A stretch of 64,000 nt of DNA. It comes from Spizellomyces sp. 'palustris' (taxonomy: Eukaryota > Chytridiomycota > Chytridiomycetes > Spizellomycetales > Spizellomycetaceae). Shown here one piece after another: positions 35,470 through 45,464 of this stretch (positions are counted from its first letter, which is position 1; each line of letters begins with the position of its first letter). The position numbers were made by a program, and so were the translations under genes. Location of the stretch: the NCBI GenBank assembly GCA_006535965.1, contig QEAR01000075.1, positions 34,838 through 98,837 on the forward strand, given 5' to 3'. The notes below the pieces were generated by a model. That model was not told the DNA's origin. It searched no databases and saw only the letters and a list, made by a program, of their open reading frames with translations.

Positions 35470-36370
35470 GCATAACCGCCTTGACTGCCCCTCCGCTTGT
35501 CAGGAGTTACAGCCATCGGATACAAAAGTCCGTATATTCTCTAATAAGCGGTCCTGGTCTTGGGTTGTGTGAGGTTCGTGTGCAGGATGGAATATGTTCC
35601 GCTTGGTCTTGAATTCGACATGCTTCTGCACTATACTTCTTAAATGGGCGAAATCCAGCTAGAGATTGGGGCAAATTACAAACATTCCCGAGCGACGTGA
35701 CAGTCGGGATACTGCCAAGTTGAAAAAGCAGATTTGCTCGCATATTGGAATATTATGCAAGTTAATCCCATCTATTTGAACATAATATTATGCCATTAAA
35801 AGACATATCTGTTCATTCAATGAAATGAATACTCACCAGCAGCTATAGCCACAAAAAGATGGAGAGTTTGCCTTGCCCCAATCATACTCTAATACATCTG
35901 ACTTCAAAACCTGCAATCCTCGTGTCAACCCTTCAGCTAATTGCAGATTACGCTTGCTGCTGGCAGCATGTGGCGCTTTCAGTTCTGCTAAGAGCACAGG
36001 TCGTTGCCAAGCTTTTATGGTGATATCTGGTCTGAGACGATCAACCATTGTCGTGTCGCTAGTAGAAAGCGATGCCAAGTTAATGATGAGGAGCAGATAC
36101 CGAAACGAGATACTAACATTGGACTTACAGAAAGATTCTCCATCTTTTTTGTATAATTCGATTGAAGTGCGGCATAACGTTCTTTGATGTTAATAAGGCA
36201 TCATACTCCGTCCAGGTGCATCTGTGCATGACTATGGAAAAAGAGATTGTTATTCCATCTTGACAATGTGCATTCCAAAGAGTCAATTATACTCACAGCG
36301 TTTGTAGGGCGACACCTTCATCTCTAGGCAAGCCGCTAAACAGCGGTGTACTGCAGATATCTCTGTCTTC
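35470..36370 (-). pseudogene. Inverted degenerate copy of the Crinkler-like gene
   Basis: Read on the minus strand, this segment parallels the plus-strand gene at 41830-42780 exon and intron alike: the exon with ISAVHRC-like shifted reading, the intron with ACATTGTCAAGATGGAATAA, the MASLSTSDTTMVDRLRPDI block, LLAELKAPHAASSKRNLQLA and GLQVLKSDVLEYDW, and the tail with its CACACAAC-rich end. Small indels shift the frame in the C-terminal part, and the middle exon has a changed splice region. It therefore looks inactive. The core PD...ELK residues remain readable. Confidence 0.75.
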
Positions 36371-36575
36371 TTCATGCCAGCAGTCGCGGGCTTGACACGA
36401 GGATTGCAGGTTTTAAAGTCGGATGTATTAGAGTACGATTGGGGCAAGGCAAAACCAAGGTTTCTGATGGTCGAGGTCCTCAGACTAGACATCACCATAA
36501 AGCCGGGTCTGATCGGGCGGGATCACGCCAGTACAGCTCGTATCGACGTATTCACCGGCCAAGCACAGCAGTAGT
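36371..36575 (+). pseudogene. Plus-strand fragment of the Crinkler-like gene, head to head with the inverted copy
   Basis: From about 36380 the plus strand again encodes GLTRGLQVLKSDVLEYDWGKA, the block just after the nuclease-like core. It then reads into LDITIKPG, resembling the RPDITIKAW region placed out of order. It joins the inverted copy at about 36370, giving an imperfect palindrome. Too short and scrambled to code. Confidence 0.65.
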
Positions 36576-37124
36576 TAGATTTGAAATCTTCGTACAAATG
36601 GGGCGGCATCGTACGTGTTGGCTGGTATTTTCGTATGCCGAGTCGGAATCATCATAGACACGTAATTCAACTCGAACCACGCGTTCCATGCAATGCTTCT
36701 ACTGTATTTATAGATCATGTAAAACTAGCAATTAGCTGCCTCAGAAAAGATCTCATCGTGGGGTACAAGCACTGGGTTAGACCTACCAGTTTCAGTGTGT
36801 GTCTGGCTCGTTGTCCATCCAGGCAGACAGACTGACAGACATCCTGCAAACATATACAACACAAGTGATAGATGACACTTTTCTGCATGGCCACTGAGGT
36901 TATTCACAGACCACCCACCACCAATGGCATACAGTTCGATATGGACGGTCGGCCGTCGACGCAATTGGTTCGAACCCTGTGAGTTATCTGATAACCCTCG
37001 GATATTCGGAAGATTCGGGAATATCCGGCACGCTTGTGCCACTCATGTGACCTATCAGAGGATATAAAAACGCGCGTTTGTGACACGCGTTGGTTTTCCC
37101 ATCGTGTCCACCATCTACGCTAGC

Positions 37125-37790
37125 TACGCATACGACCACGAAGCGCCAACAACATGCTAGGAGCAAGAGTTAACGGTATGTCAAGTGGTTGGGTATCCCG
37201 AAGCTCTGAGGTCAAATACCAAAAGGTATCGGAGATGGATCCTAACGGGTGGTTCCTATCCCGTGGCAAGGTTTTCAGTAGGAAGGCACTTGTCTGGCTG
37301 TTGTGGTGAATGTGTGCAAACCGACTCTACGCAGCTGGCCTCAGAGTGGATAAGGCTTTGGTGGTACCATGGGTGCCGGAGATGGATCCTAACGGGTGGT
37401 TCCTATCCCGTGGCAAGGTTTTCAGTAGGAAGGCACTTGTCTGGCTGTTGTGGTGAATGTGTGCAAACCGACTCTACACAGCTACAAAGCCTTGGGGATA
37501 CCAAAAGTGTGTTTCCCTTTGATTGGATTTTTCACTTATAATATCTTTGATGTCCTGTTTGGCCCGACCTTGTGAGTGCGATGGGGACAAGCTAGATACG
37601 TATACGACCAGATGGGGGCGAACAACATGCTAGGAGCAAGACTTAGGCATGTCAAGTGGTTCGAAGCCCTGAGGTCCGGATACTAACCAAAAGGTCGGAG
37701 ATAGATTGTGAGAGTTTCCATGTCTTGGCAACGTCTACTGGGGTTCAACTAGATGGCACTTGGCTGGCTGTCCGTGAATGATTTACTTGG
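37125..37790 (+). repeat. Direct repeat array, three related copies
   Basis: Copy A (about 37125-37340) and copy C (about 37595-37785) share ACATGCTAGGAGCAAGA, TGTCAAGTGGTT, CTGAGGTC and CCAAAAGGT, then diverge. Copy B (about 37375-37490) repeats the second half of A almost perfectly, from GGAGATGGATCCTAACGGGT to GTGCAAACCGACTCTAC. The A-B period is 147 bases, a multiple of three, so an open frame at 37185-37541 reads through both. I do not think it is a protein gene: no family resemblance, and copy C is out of frame. Confidence 0.8.
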
Positions 37791-38277
37791 TTTTCCGTCA
37801 TAAAACTCCTGTGTATCGACAATGTTGTAAACATGCAAAAAGTATTACAATCTGTTGCCCGAAAAATGATGTTTCTAAAAGTCAATGTCCGATGTAAAAT
37901 CTCACCCAACACTTTTTGGCGAAAAACACGGCAAGTTTACATGAACCGTAAGTACGAAAAAAGAATAGTAAAAACAATCGTGTTTGATACAGAAAAAACC
38001 AAAAAAATACAAAAAGAAATCCCTTCCTCCCAACTTCAATCAGCCCTCTTCCATTTTCGGATCAGCCCTTCCATGCCTTGCACATTTTTTGTTTGCATTC
38101 GTAAACCTTTACATGTTCATATCTACAAAAAAAACAAATCACACAAAAGTAGCTAAAATATAACCGGCGGTATGAACTCGCAAATATCCGTTCATGTATC
38201 AACAAGCTAAAACATCTAAACAACACAAAACATTAACAAAAAAACCCGCAAACAAAAACCTTTTCTTGTTACCCACC
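37791..38277. other. AT-rich intergenic stretch, no gene seen
   Basis: Many A-runs and short lysine-rich frames. This is the 3' flank of the SH3-domain gene. Nothing else is supported. Confidence 0.5.
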
Positions 38278-40290
38278 TCAGTTTCTAAACCCACTCGCAT
38301 ACAAACTCTTTGTCCGCTCCCCAATAACACTCTTGGGTCGCTCCCCTTGAACAGAATAATCCAACGGCTCCAAACACGTCACAGGGAACGCCCCAACTTC
38401 ACCCGTAGATTCATTCCGTCCAACACCCCATCCATCATCGTATTCTTCTTCAACGGTAACGACATCGCCAATCATGAGTGAGAGTTCGTCGCCTAGTTGA
38501 GCGGCGTAGGGTTCGACGACTTTCATTTGGACGAGGGGTTGGGTGGGGGTTGTGATGGGGGGGAGGATCGGAGGGGGGGCGGACGAGTAGACAGAGTAGG
38601 CGTTGCTGGGCATGGGAGGGGGGTCATTGTACATGCTTTGAGGTGGAGGGGCGTCAGTGTACATGCTCTGAGGGGGTGCCGGGTTGGAATAAACGGACTG
38701 CATCGCGGATTTCATGGTCGGGTAAGAGTTTGTCGGAAGGGGTGGAGGAGCCACTTTGGACCGCCCGCCAATACCCATGATGGATTGGCGAACGGCGGAA
38801 AAGAGGGATGTACGGCGTTTACGTCCGAATGGACCCGTTCCAGCGCCATCTTTGAGTGTGTCGGCGCGGAGTGGGCCGGGCTCGATTTCCGATGGCGGGG
38901 GTTCCGAAGCGGAGGTTGAGGCTTTCTTCCAGGGTTTCATTTTGATGCAAAAGATGAATACCAGGGCGAAAAAGACCATGACGCCGAGTGCGATCCCCGA
39001 GGCGATCCAGGGCGTGTTGTTGACGGGAGCGAGACCTTTGGCAATGGTTTTCAGAGTGGCGTCGGTAGCTTCGGCTGCTTTGGCACAGCAGGGGTCGGAG
39101 CCATTCGCAGAGCAGTAGGAGGTGACTTGAGCAGCCGTTGAGAAACCGCATGTGACAAGTTCCGTTTCCAGTCCGTTTTTGCAGCCGCTGTCGTCGTTGA
39201 GCGTGGCGCAGTAAGCAGCAAAAGGGCTTGTCGCGGGTTGAGCAATGTTGGTGCGTGCGGCGGTCAGGCCGGGGTCAGTCTGCGGTGGACAAGCCGTTGT
39301 GTTTTGAAAGATTGTGTTCATGGAGGCGATAAATTGGTTGCATTGCGTCCTGCACAATGGCTGGATCGGCGGGTTCTCTTGGCATTTCCCAAATTGCACG
39401 AGCTGCAGCATATCGAGGGAGAGCATATCAAGGGAGAGCATATCGAGCAAAGCGAGATGTGTGATCCGAGATGTGCGATGCGAGATGTGCGATGCGAGAT
39501 TTGTGACAAGGGATATCAGGAAAAGAAAGAGAGCAGATCCAGTGATTCAACGAGAGGAAACCGAGGGATACAAAAAGAGTAAAGAGAGAAGAAGAAGAAG
39601 AAAAAGCCGTTAGTTTCCAATCAACGCAAAATGTCATCCCAATCTCTCCCTCCCTCTATGCGTCTATCAACTTTTGACACTCCCTCTCCATTTGCTCTCG
39701 CATTCGCCATAGCTCAATGTCACTCTCCACTACATCTCCATGACGAGCGTTAGCGAGTCATGTCCCTAACCCGAACCCGAACCGAACCCGAACCTAAACC
39801 CAACCTTAACCATAACGCTAATCCGAACGCTAACCGAACGCTAACCCTAACTCTAAACCCTAACCCAACCCGAACCCCAACTACCGCTCTCACTCTCTCT
39901 CACTCACTAGCGTTCGTGAGAGATTGCTACTTACATAAAAGCACAGAGTGGAAATGTGATAGCGCTGACCGAGGCCATCCCAGTTGGGACATCCAAACTG
40001 GGACTTGAATCCATTCACATACGCTGGATTCCCATCGCTCTGGGTCTTTACATAGGCATCAAAAGAATTCACGTCCTGGAAATCGGGCACCTTTTGAACA
40101 ACTATGGGAAAATCATAGAGTGAGCTCATTTTTCAACCAAACGATAATCTCTTGTGTTCTTACAAAAGTCTGAAAGACCCGGACAAGACTGAGAGCCAGC
40201 GAGTTTAAAGCAGTTTTGAGCAGCGACTCGTCCACACCAAGCGAGCAGCAAGAGTATGGGAGCGAGAGAGCCTGTGCGTGCCCTCTTCAT
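38278..40290 (-). CDS. Secreted/cell-surface type I membrane protein with cytoplasmic SH3 domain
   Basis: The N-terminus MKRARTGSLAPILLLLAWCG, then RVAAQN, is a clear signal peptide. The extracellular part is cysteine-rich (GSQSCPGLSDFC, FGCPNWDGLG, CRTQCNQF, NDDSGCKNGLE, SCSANGSDPCC-like). One membrane helix follows (WIASGIALGVMVFFALVFIFCI), then a Pro/Ser/Tyr-rich cytoplasmic linker with repeats of QSMYxxxPPP. A C-terminal SH3 domain completes it: VVEPYAAQLGDELSLMIGDV, EEEYDDGWGVGRN, GEVGAFPVTCLEPL. This layout resembles fungal surface-to-actin or Fus1/Sho1-like SH3 membrane proteins, but I cannot name an orthologue. Introns: one near 40110-40160 and one of 532 bases (39403-39934) containing a telomere-like tract. 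An upstream ATG at 40344 is less likely. Confidence 0.8.
39455..39600 (+). repeat. Short tandem GATGTGC-type repeats and purine-rich tract in an intron
   Basis: GAGATGTGCGATGC-like units repeat about four times from 39459. They are followed by a purine-rich GAGAGAAGAAGAAG stretch. It lies in the long intron of the SH3 gene. Confidence 0.7.
39762..39882 (+). repeat. Second degenerate telomere-like tract in an intron
   Basis: About 120 bases of CCCTAA, CCGAAC, CCTAAA and CGCTAA words lie within the 39403-39934 intron of the SH3 gene. Orientation relative to the host gene is the same as in the GGPP synthase intron (CCCTAA on the non-template plus strand of a minus-strand gene). It begins with GTCATG just before the tract, as the first tract does. 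Confidence 0.85.
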
Positions 40291-40410
40291 GACAAGCCAA
40301 GAGTGCGCGAGAAAGAGAGAAGAGACGATGGCCCTAATGTTCAAATGTGTAAAATGTAAAAAGCAATGAATCTACACACACGAGACAAGATGCGGTGGGA
40401 ATGGTGGGAA

Positions 40411-40438
40411 GAAGAAGAAGAAGAAGAAGAAGAAGAAA
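40411..40438 (+). repeat. (GAA)n microsatellite
   Basis: About nine GAA triplets upstream of the SH3-domain gene. Confidence 0.9.
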
Positions 40439-40805
40439 AACGAAAGCGGTTCCCCCCATCTTGTTCCCTTGTATGAAACTTGCGTGGGAACCTGTGGGAA
40501 TCTTACTAGTTTGAACTGATCTATTACAATCCCCATATATATCCACATGAAACATGAGGCGTTTTATGAAACAAATGTTTCAACAGTAGCCAAAAACAGA
40601 TAATTTAAATCCATGTCACACTAAATGTGGTTACTCCCGTGATGAGGGCAGTACGCGTGACTAAGCCACCATGTGTCGGAGTGTGAAAAAAAGTGGGGCA
40701 AGGTAGGCGATCCATCGATGTGGCGCAGTGCAAGGAGGTGGCTTTTCGACCCATTTAAAAGACACGGATCCATAGTTTTTTTTCTCATCTCGACCCATAG
40801 CAACA

Positions 40806-42772
40806 TGTCAGCATCACCTAGTATTCCTGTTGTGCCACATTGGAAGGAGTTTGTGAAGCGAGGCGTGTCGTGGCAAGATTGGAGAGCCACGCTGGATTCA
40901 ACCAAAGAAGAGCTGGATGGCTGGACCAGGCGCACCGACCTCGATGGGCACACAACTGCATTGGTTAAAAGGAGGAGTAGTTCCTTGGCGAAGGCAATCT
41001 CGCTGGTACGTGTCTGAGGCTTGGTTGGCTACCATGGGTTATCTGATGTGCTACTATCCGAAGAACTATGGCACATGGAAGGAAGCCGAGAACCTACAAG
41101 TCCTCAATACTCGCTTGTTACTCGAAGTCCAGCGAACATCCCTTCCCGCTTTTGCGGAAAGTTATCTCACGACCGCAAGAGGGGTTTTTGGGTTAGGGGA
41201 AGGAAAGAGGGCCGCTACCACACCTCCCCCAACCGAGGACCACAAGCGTCCCCGTCTCCTTGATGCTACCGAAATCAGTTCTGAAGAAGACGGCGAAGAC
41301 CTGGATGAAACGGGGACTGATGAGGTGGAAGGACAAGAGTTAGAGATTCCTGGATTGGAGGACGTTCTACAAGGGTCAGACATTACCCTACCAAATGATG
41401 TGCGCTTGATTAATACTCCGTCCTGAATGATCGGCAACTTATTGATTGGTCCCACATCAGTTAACGATCTCCAGTGTCAACTGATCGCGTCTCATTCGAC
41501 TGGTAATGCGTGATATCCTGTTAGATCAGCAGAAACCCGAGCTTGATCGCGCATTTGCCAAGAACGATTGCGTCAAGATAGCGTAAGAATTTGAGTTAGA
41601 GTGAATTTGCTGATACATGATCTCAACTCTCGTTTTAGAACTATGAAAAAGGGGATTCTACTTACCAAACGCCTTCCTGAGGCGTATGCTCAATACATCA
41701 CAGGTCAAGAATGGGCAAAGCTATATGACAGTATGGCACCGGACACATTTTGGGATACCATTGCACACCCCCCGCGCACATCGATAATAGATGCCGTCTA
41801 TGAGTTTGAGACCAGCAAGCTCAATGAAGAAGACACAGATGTCTGCAGTACACCACTGTTTACCGATTTGCCAAGAGATGAAGCCGTCGCCTTACAGACG
41901 CTGTGTGTATAATTGGATCTCTTTTTCTGCACATTGTCAAGATGGAATAACAGTCTCTTTGTCCATAGTTATGCGCATGTAGATGTCGATGCGCCTCCCC
42001 CGGAGCATGAGGCGTCATTCACATCGAAGTACGTCATGCCGCACTTTAATCGAATTGTACAAAAACGATGGAAAACCTTTCTGTAAGTCCGTTGGCATCT
42101 TTTCTCAGGAGTTGCTCCTCATCATGAGCTTGGCATCGCTTTCTACTAGCGACACGACAATGGTTGATCGTCTCAGACCAGATATCAGCATAAAAGCTTG
42201 GCAACGACCTGTGCTCTTAGCAGAACTGAAAGCGCCACATGCTGCCAGCAGCAAGCGTAATCTGCAGTTAGCTGAAGGGTTGACACGAGGATTGCAGGTT
42301 TTGAAGGCAGATGTACTGGAGTACGATTGGTCAAATCAAGACCCCCAGATTTTTGTGGCCATTGCTCCGGGTGAGTATTCATTTAATTATGTGAAACAGA
42401 CATTCTAACTAAATGCCTTGATATTGTGTTCATATAGATGGGATTAACTTCCAGATCTATAATATCCAAATCCGCGAGCAAACCTGCTTTTTCGTTCAAC
42501 TTGGGAAAATCCCGATTGTCACGTCACTCGAAAATGTAAGCAATCTACCCCGATCTCTAGCCGGATTTAGCCATTTGAGAGGTATAGTGCAGAAGCATGT
42601 TGAGGGTATTCGGGTACAGGGCAAGAGGAACATATTTCATCCAGCACCCGAAGCTCACACAACGCCAGACAAGGGCCGCCTATTGGAGAATCTACGGACT
42701 GTATATCCGTCAGCAGTAACTCCTGACAAGGTGGCTGGCAAACGTAGAGGGAGTCAAGGCGGTTGTGCATGA
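40806..42772 (+). CDS. Crinkler-like / PD-(D/E)XK-like gene, multi-exon, copies nearby
   Basis: The first exon starts MSASPSIPVVPHWKEFVKRG at 40806. A GTACGT donor at 41007 and an acceptor before NYGTWKEAENLQ give a 66-base intron. A basic then acidic linker (KRPRLLDATEISSEEDGED) follows, then a stop at 41424 unless spliced out. Downstream exons give MKKGILLTKRLPEAYAQYIT, VYEFETSKLNEED, YVMPHFNRIVQKRW, then DTTMVDRLRPDISIKAW and RPVLLAELKAPHAASSKRN. The PD...ELK spacing fits a PD-(D/E)XK nuclease core, as in some Crinkler effectors. The C-terminal exons read FQIYNIQIREQTCFFVQLGKIP and end at 42772. It may be one gene or two (40806-41426 and 41510-42772). Family assignment is inference. Degraded copies lie at 35470-36575. 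Confidence 0.5.
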
Positions 42773-42915
42773 ATTTATTAGATATATGATGCGTGACATT
42801 CGTATTAGTATACCTAAGTCTTGTCTACCAACGAAATATACCCAGCAGACGCGCATTCATCTTGTTCTTTGAGCAGTCTCCGCGCTCATTTCCATTTCGA
42901 CACGCAGAGATCATT

Positions 42916-45062
42916 ATGACCATTTCCTCACCCATCCCCCTGCTTACCACCGCCCAAGAACTCTTACAAAGTGGACTAGCTTCCTCTGCGGAACTCCTCG
43001 TACGTACAAACTCTTTTGCATACCGCCCATGTGTATTCGTGAGTCCCATTGTGTGTATTTAGTTGGGTTACGTCCTCTCCGTCCTCCCCCCACCAACAAC
43101 ATCAAATGTACATGCCCACGCACAAGATTTGTTGGGAGATTGTCTAGTGGATTCCAAAGAGTTTCCTCGTGCTCTTGTACGTAAACCTCCATTTGCGCAT
43201 TATTACGCTTGCATCTCACTGTTTTTCGTAGAAATGCTACGAGTCTGCTGTCCGGTGCTTTGAATCCCAAGAAAATGTATGGAGGGTGCGGGAAAAGGTT
43301 GCGGGGTGTTTAGTTGCATGCGGGGATATCGTTGGTGGGATTGATGAGGTTCGTTGTTTGCAAACATAGGGTTTTTATATGTGGGGGGTAATTAACAATG
43401 TTTGTGTGTAGATGGAGCGGATTCCGAAAGAAGTTGTGAGTATGAAGGGGTTGAGGCTTTTGGCGGGGTGGTATGAAACGGTTTTTCGAATTGAGTAAGT
43501 CATGTACGCTTTTTTCATGCACTTTCGGTGGTATTAACGTATTCGCGTGTTTATTTTATTATAGGCAAGCGCGAGATACGTACCTCCTGATCCTCCAGTA
43601 AGTTTCGCATCTGTAAAAAAAATAACGTCGAACGACATGCTTAGAGTCCATTAGAAAACAGCCTCTTGCGACTGAAGCCGTTTTGGGTGCCATCAAGTGT
43701 GGTGCGGAACCGAGTACTGTGCATCTCCCGCCTTGGGTTACATCGTATGTTGAGGGATATGCGCAGACACAGGGGTATAAATACAAGGGTAAGATTATTG
43801 TTCAATGGTATATCACGCACATGTAGGATACTCATGTGGGGTCTATAGAGGCGATAAAAACGTTTTTGGAACTGCAAAACGCGACACCACTTAATATCCA
43901 TGTTTTGCATGGTCTCTCGGATGCGTATTTTATGAGTGGGGATGGTGTTAATGCCTTTTACGTTTTTCGGCAGGTAATAAAGGTGTTGCAGACTGTATGT
44001 TTTCATTTGCACACTCAATTGACACCCCATCTAGATCAAAAAACGCGATCCAGACACGATCCAACACATGGACCGCTACGCATCCCTCCTCGCCTCCCGA
44101 AACAAAACGGACGTACTCTCAAAGTAGGCTACGTGCATTTTTGTCCACTCTTATATTGTATATTGAAAATAATTAGATTGGCAGTCGATCTCGTCAAGCG
44201 GTACCCGAACCACCCTGAATCATGGTGTGCCATGGCGTATTATTGGCGATCAGAAGGAGACGATGAGAAAGCCTTGCATTTTTGCGAAAAAGTATACACA
44301 ACACTTTATCTTTCCATCACCCTTTTTCTAACCACATATTTTCATATAGTCCCTCGCCCATTCTCCCACTCACCCCCAAACCCACCTCTTAAAATCCTCC
44401 CTCCTCCCCCCTCAACACGCCCTCCCTACTCTCCACAAAACCCTCCTCCTCTCCCCTACCCTCGAAACCTACACAACCCTCCTAAACATTTACATCTCCC
44501 AAACCCGCTACACCGAAGCCCTTACCCTCGTCTCCGACCTCGCACACCGCATGCCATCCCACCCCCCCGCCCTATCCCTCGTCGCCAAAACCCTCTTTGA
44601 AGCAAACCAACCCCGTAAATCCCTCTCTGTCTACCAACACGCCTTTGAATTAGACCCTACTGATGAGGGTGTTTGTATTGGTTATGCTCAAGTGTGTGAG
44701 ACGCTTGGACAGGTAGCCAAAGCGGAGAGTGTTCTCAAGGGGTGTGCGAGTGTGGGGTGTCGGGTTCTGTTGGCTGGAGTTTTGGGACGGGCTGGGAGGG
44801 TTCATGAGGGATTGGAGGTTGTGAATGGGGTTTTGGTGTACGTATGCCCGTTTTATGCCTTTTTTTTGTATACTTTGTGTGCTTACTGTGTGTCTTTTTA
44901 TTACCTAGGATGGACCCTACACATCCGGAAGCCCTTTCAACACTTGATACGCTCCACCGCCTCGTATCTCGTCCAGAAGAGGATGAACCCCTTGAAGAAG
45001 ACGACGAAGACGAGGATGAACGGGAAAGAGTTGAAGAATTGTCAAATGGACTCGAGTTTTAA
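42916..45062 (+). CDS. APC7: APC7, TPR subunit of the anaphase-promoting complex
   Basis: APC7 is a TPR scaffold of the APC/C arc lamp. About ten short exons give TPR-like helices: AHAQDLLGDCLVDSKEFPRAL, CYESAVRCFESQENVW, TAEAVLGAIKCGAEPS-like, and YKYKEAIKTFLELQ. Then come LNIHVLHGLSDAYFMSGD, KKRDPDTIQHMDRYASLLAS (the MD-YA-LL block typical of APC7), YPNHPESWCAMAYYWRSEGDDEKALHFCEKA and SKPAxYTEALTLVSDLAHRM-like repeats. The C-terminal helices read KSLSVYQHAFELDPTDEGVC and AKAESVLKGCASVGC. The tail is acidic (EEDDEDEDERERVEEL) and ends at 45062. Baker's yeast lacks APC7; animals and plants have it. Confidence 0.85.
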
Positions 45063-45464
45063 GTTGTTTTTGTGTACGCTTATGGTGTGTTTATTTATTT
45101 GCTGCCAAAAATGTGTGCGATGCAATGTGTCTTTTTGTACAAGAGGTAGAACCGTGATGGAGGTCAGAGTGGTACGTCTCCCAACAATGAAAATGTAAAA
45201 GTGTGCTTTTGCAAAAGAGTATACCCTACACCAACATGTTCTCATGGTCGTGACGCAGTACATTACATTCGACGCTCGGTGCGTGATCTCCCTACAAGAG
45301 GATGAGTGAATGCATATCGAATGGGTAGTACACATATACAGATGGTATGTGTGCAAGCAACCATGTCAGTGGCTCCAATACCACAATAGAAATCCCACAA
45401 TTTGAAAAATTAACAAAAAAAAGGGGGGTAGAAAAATACAAAACCTACTACGACTATGAGAACT
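45063..45464. other. Convergent intergenic region
   Basis: This 400-base stretch lies between the 3' ends of APC7 and the Chs4-like gene. No coding signal beyond short frames. Confidence 0.6.

Noticed and set aside
35470-36575. LTR or LINE retrotransposon
   Set aside because: No reverse transcriptase or integrase motif, no long terminal repeats, and the copies keep introns.
37225-37490. CRISPR-like pair of repeats
   Set aside because: Only two long copies with one spacer in a eukaryotic genome; plain tandem duplication.
37185-37541. 118-residue frame with an internal 49-residue repeat, as a repeat protein
   Set aside because: The 147-base DNA repeat is a multiple of three by chance; the third copy is out of frame and there is no family resemblance.
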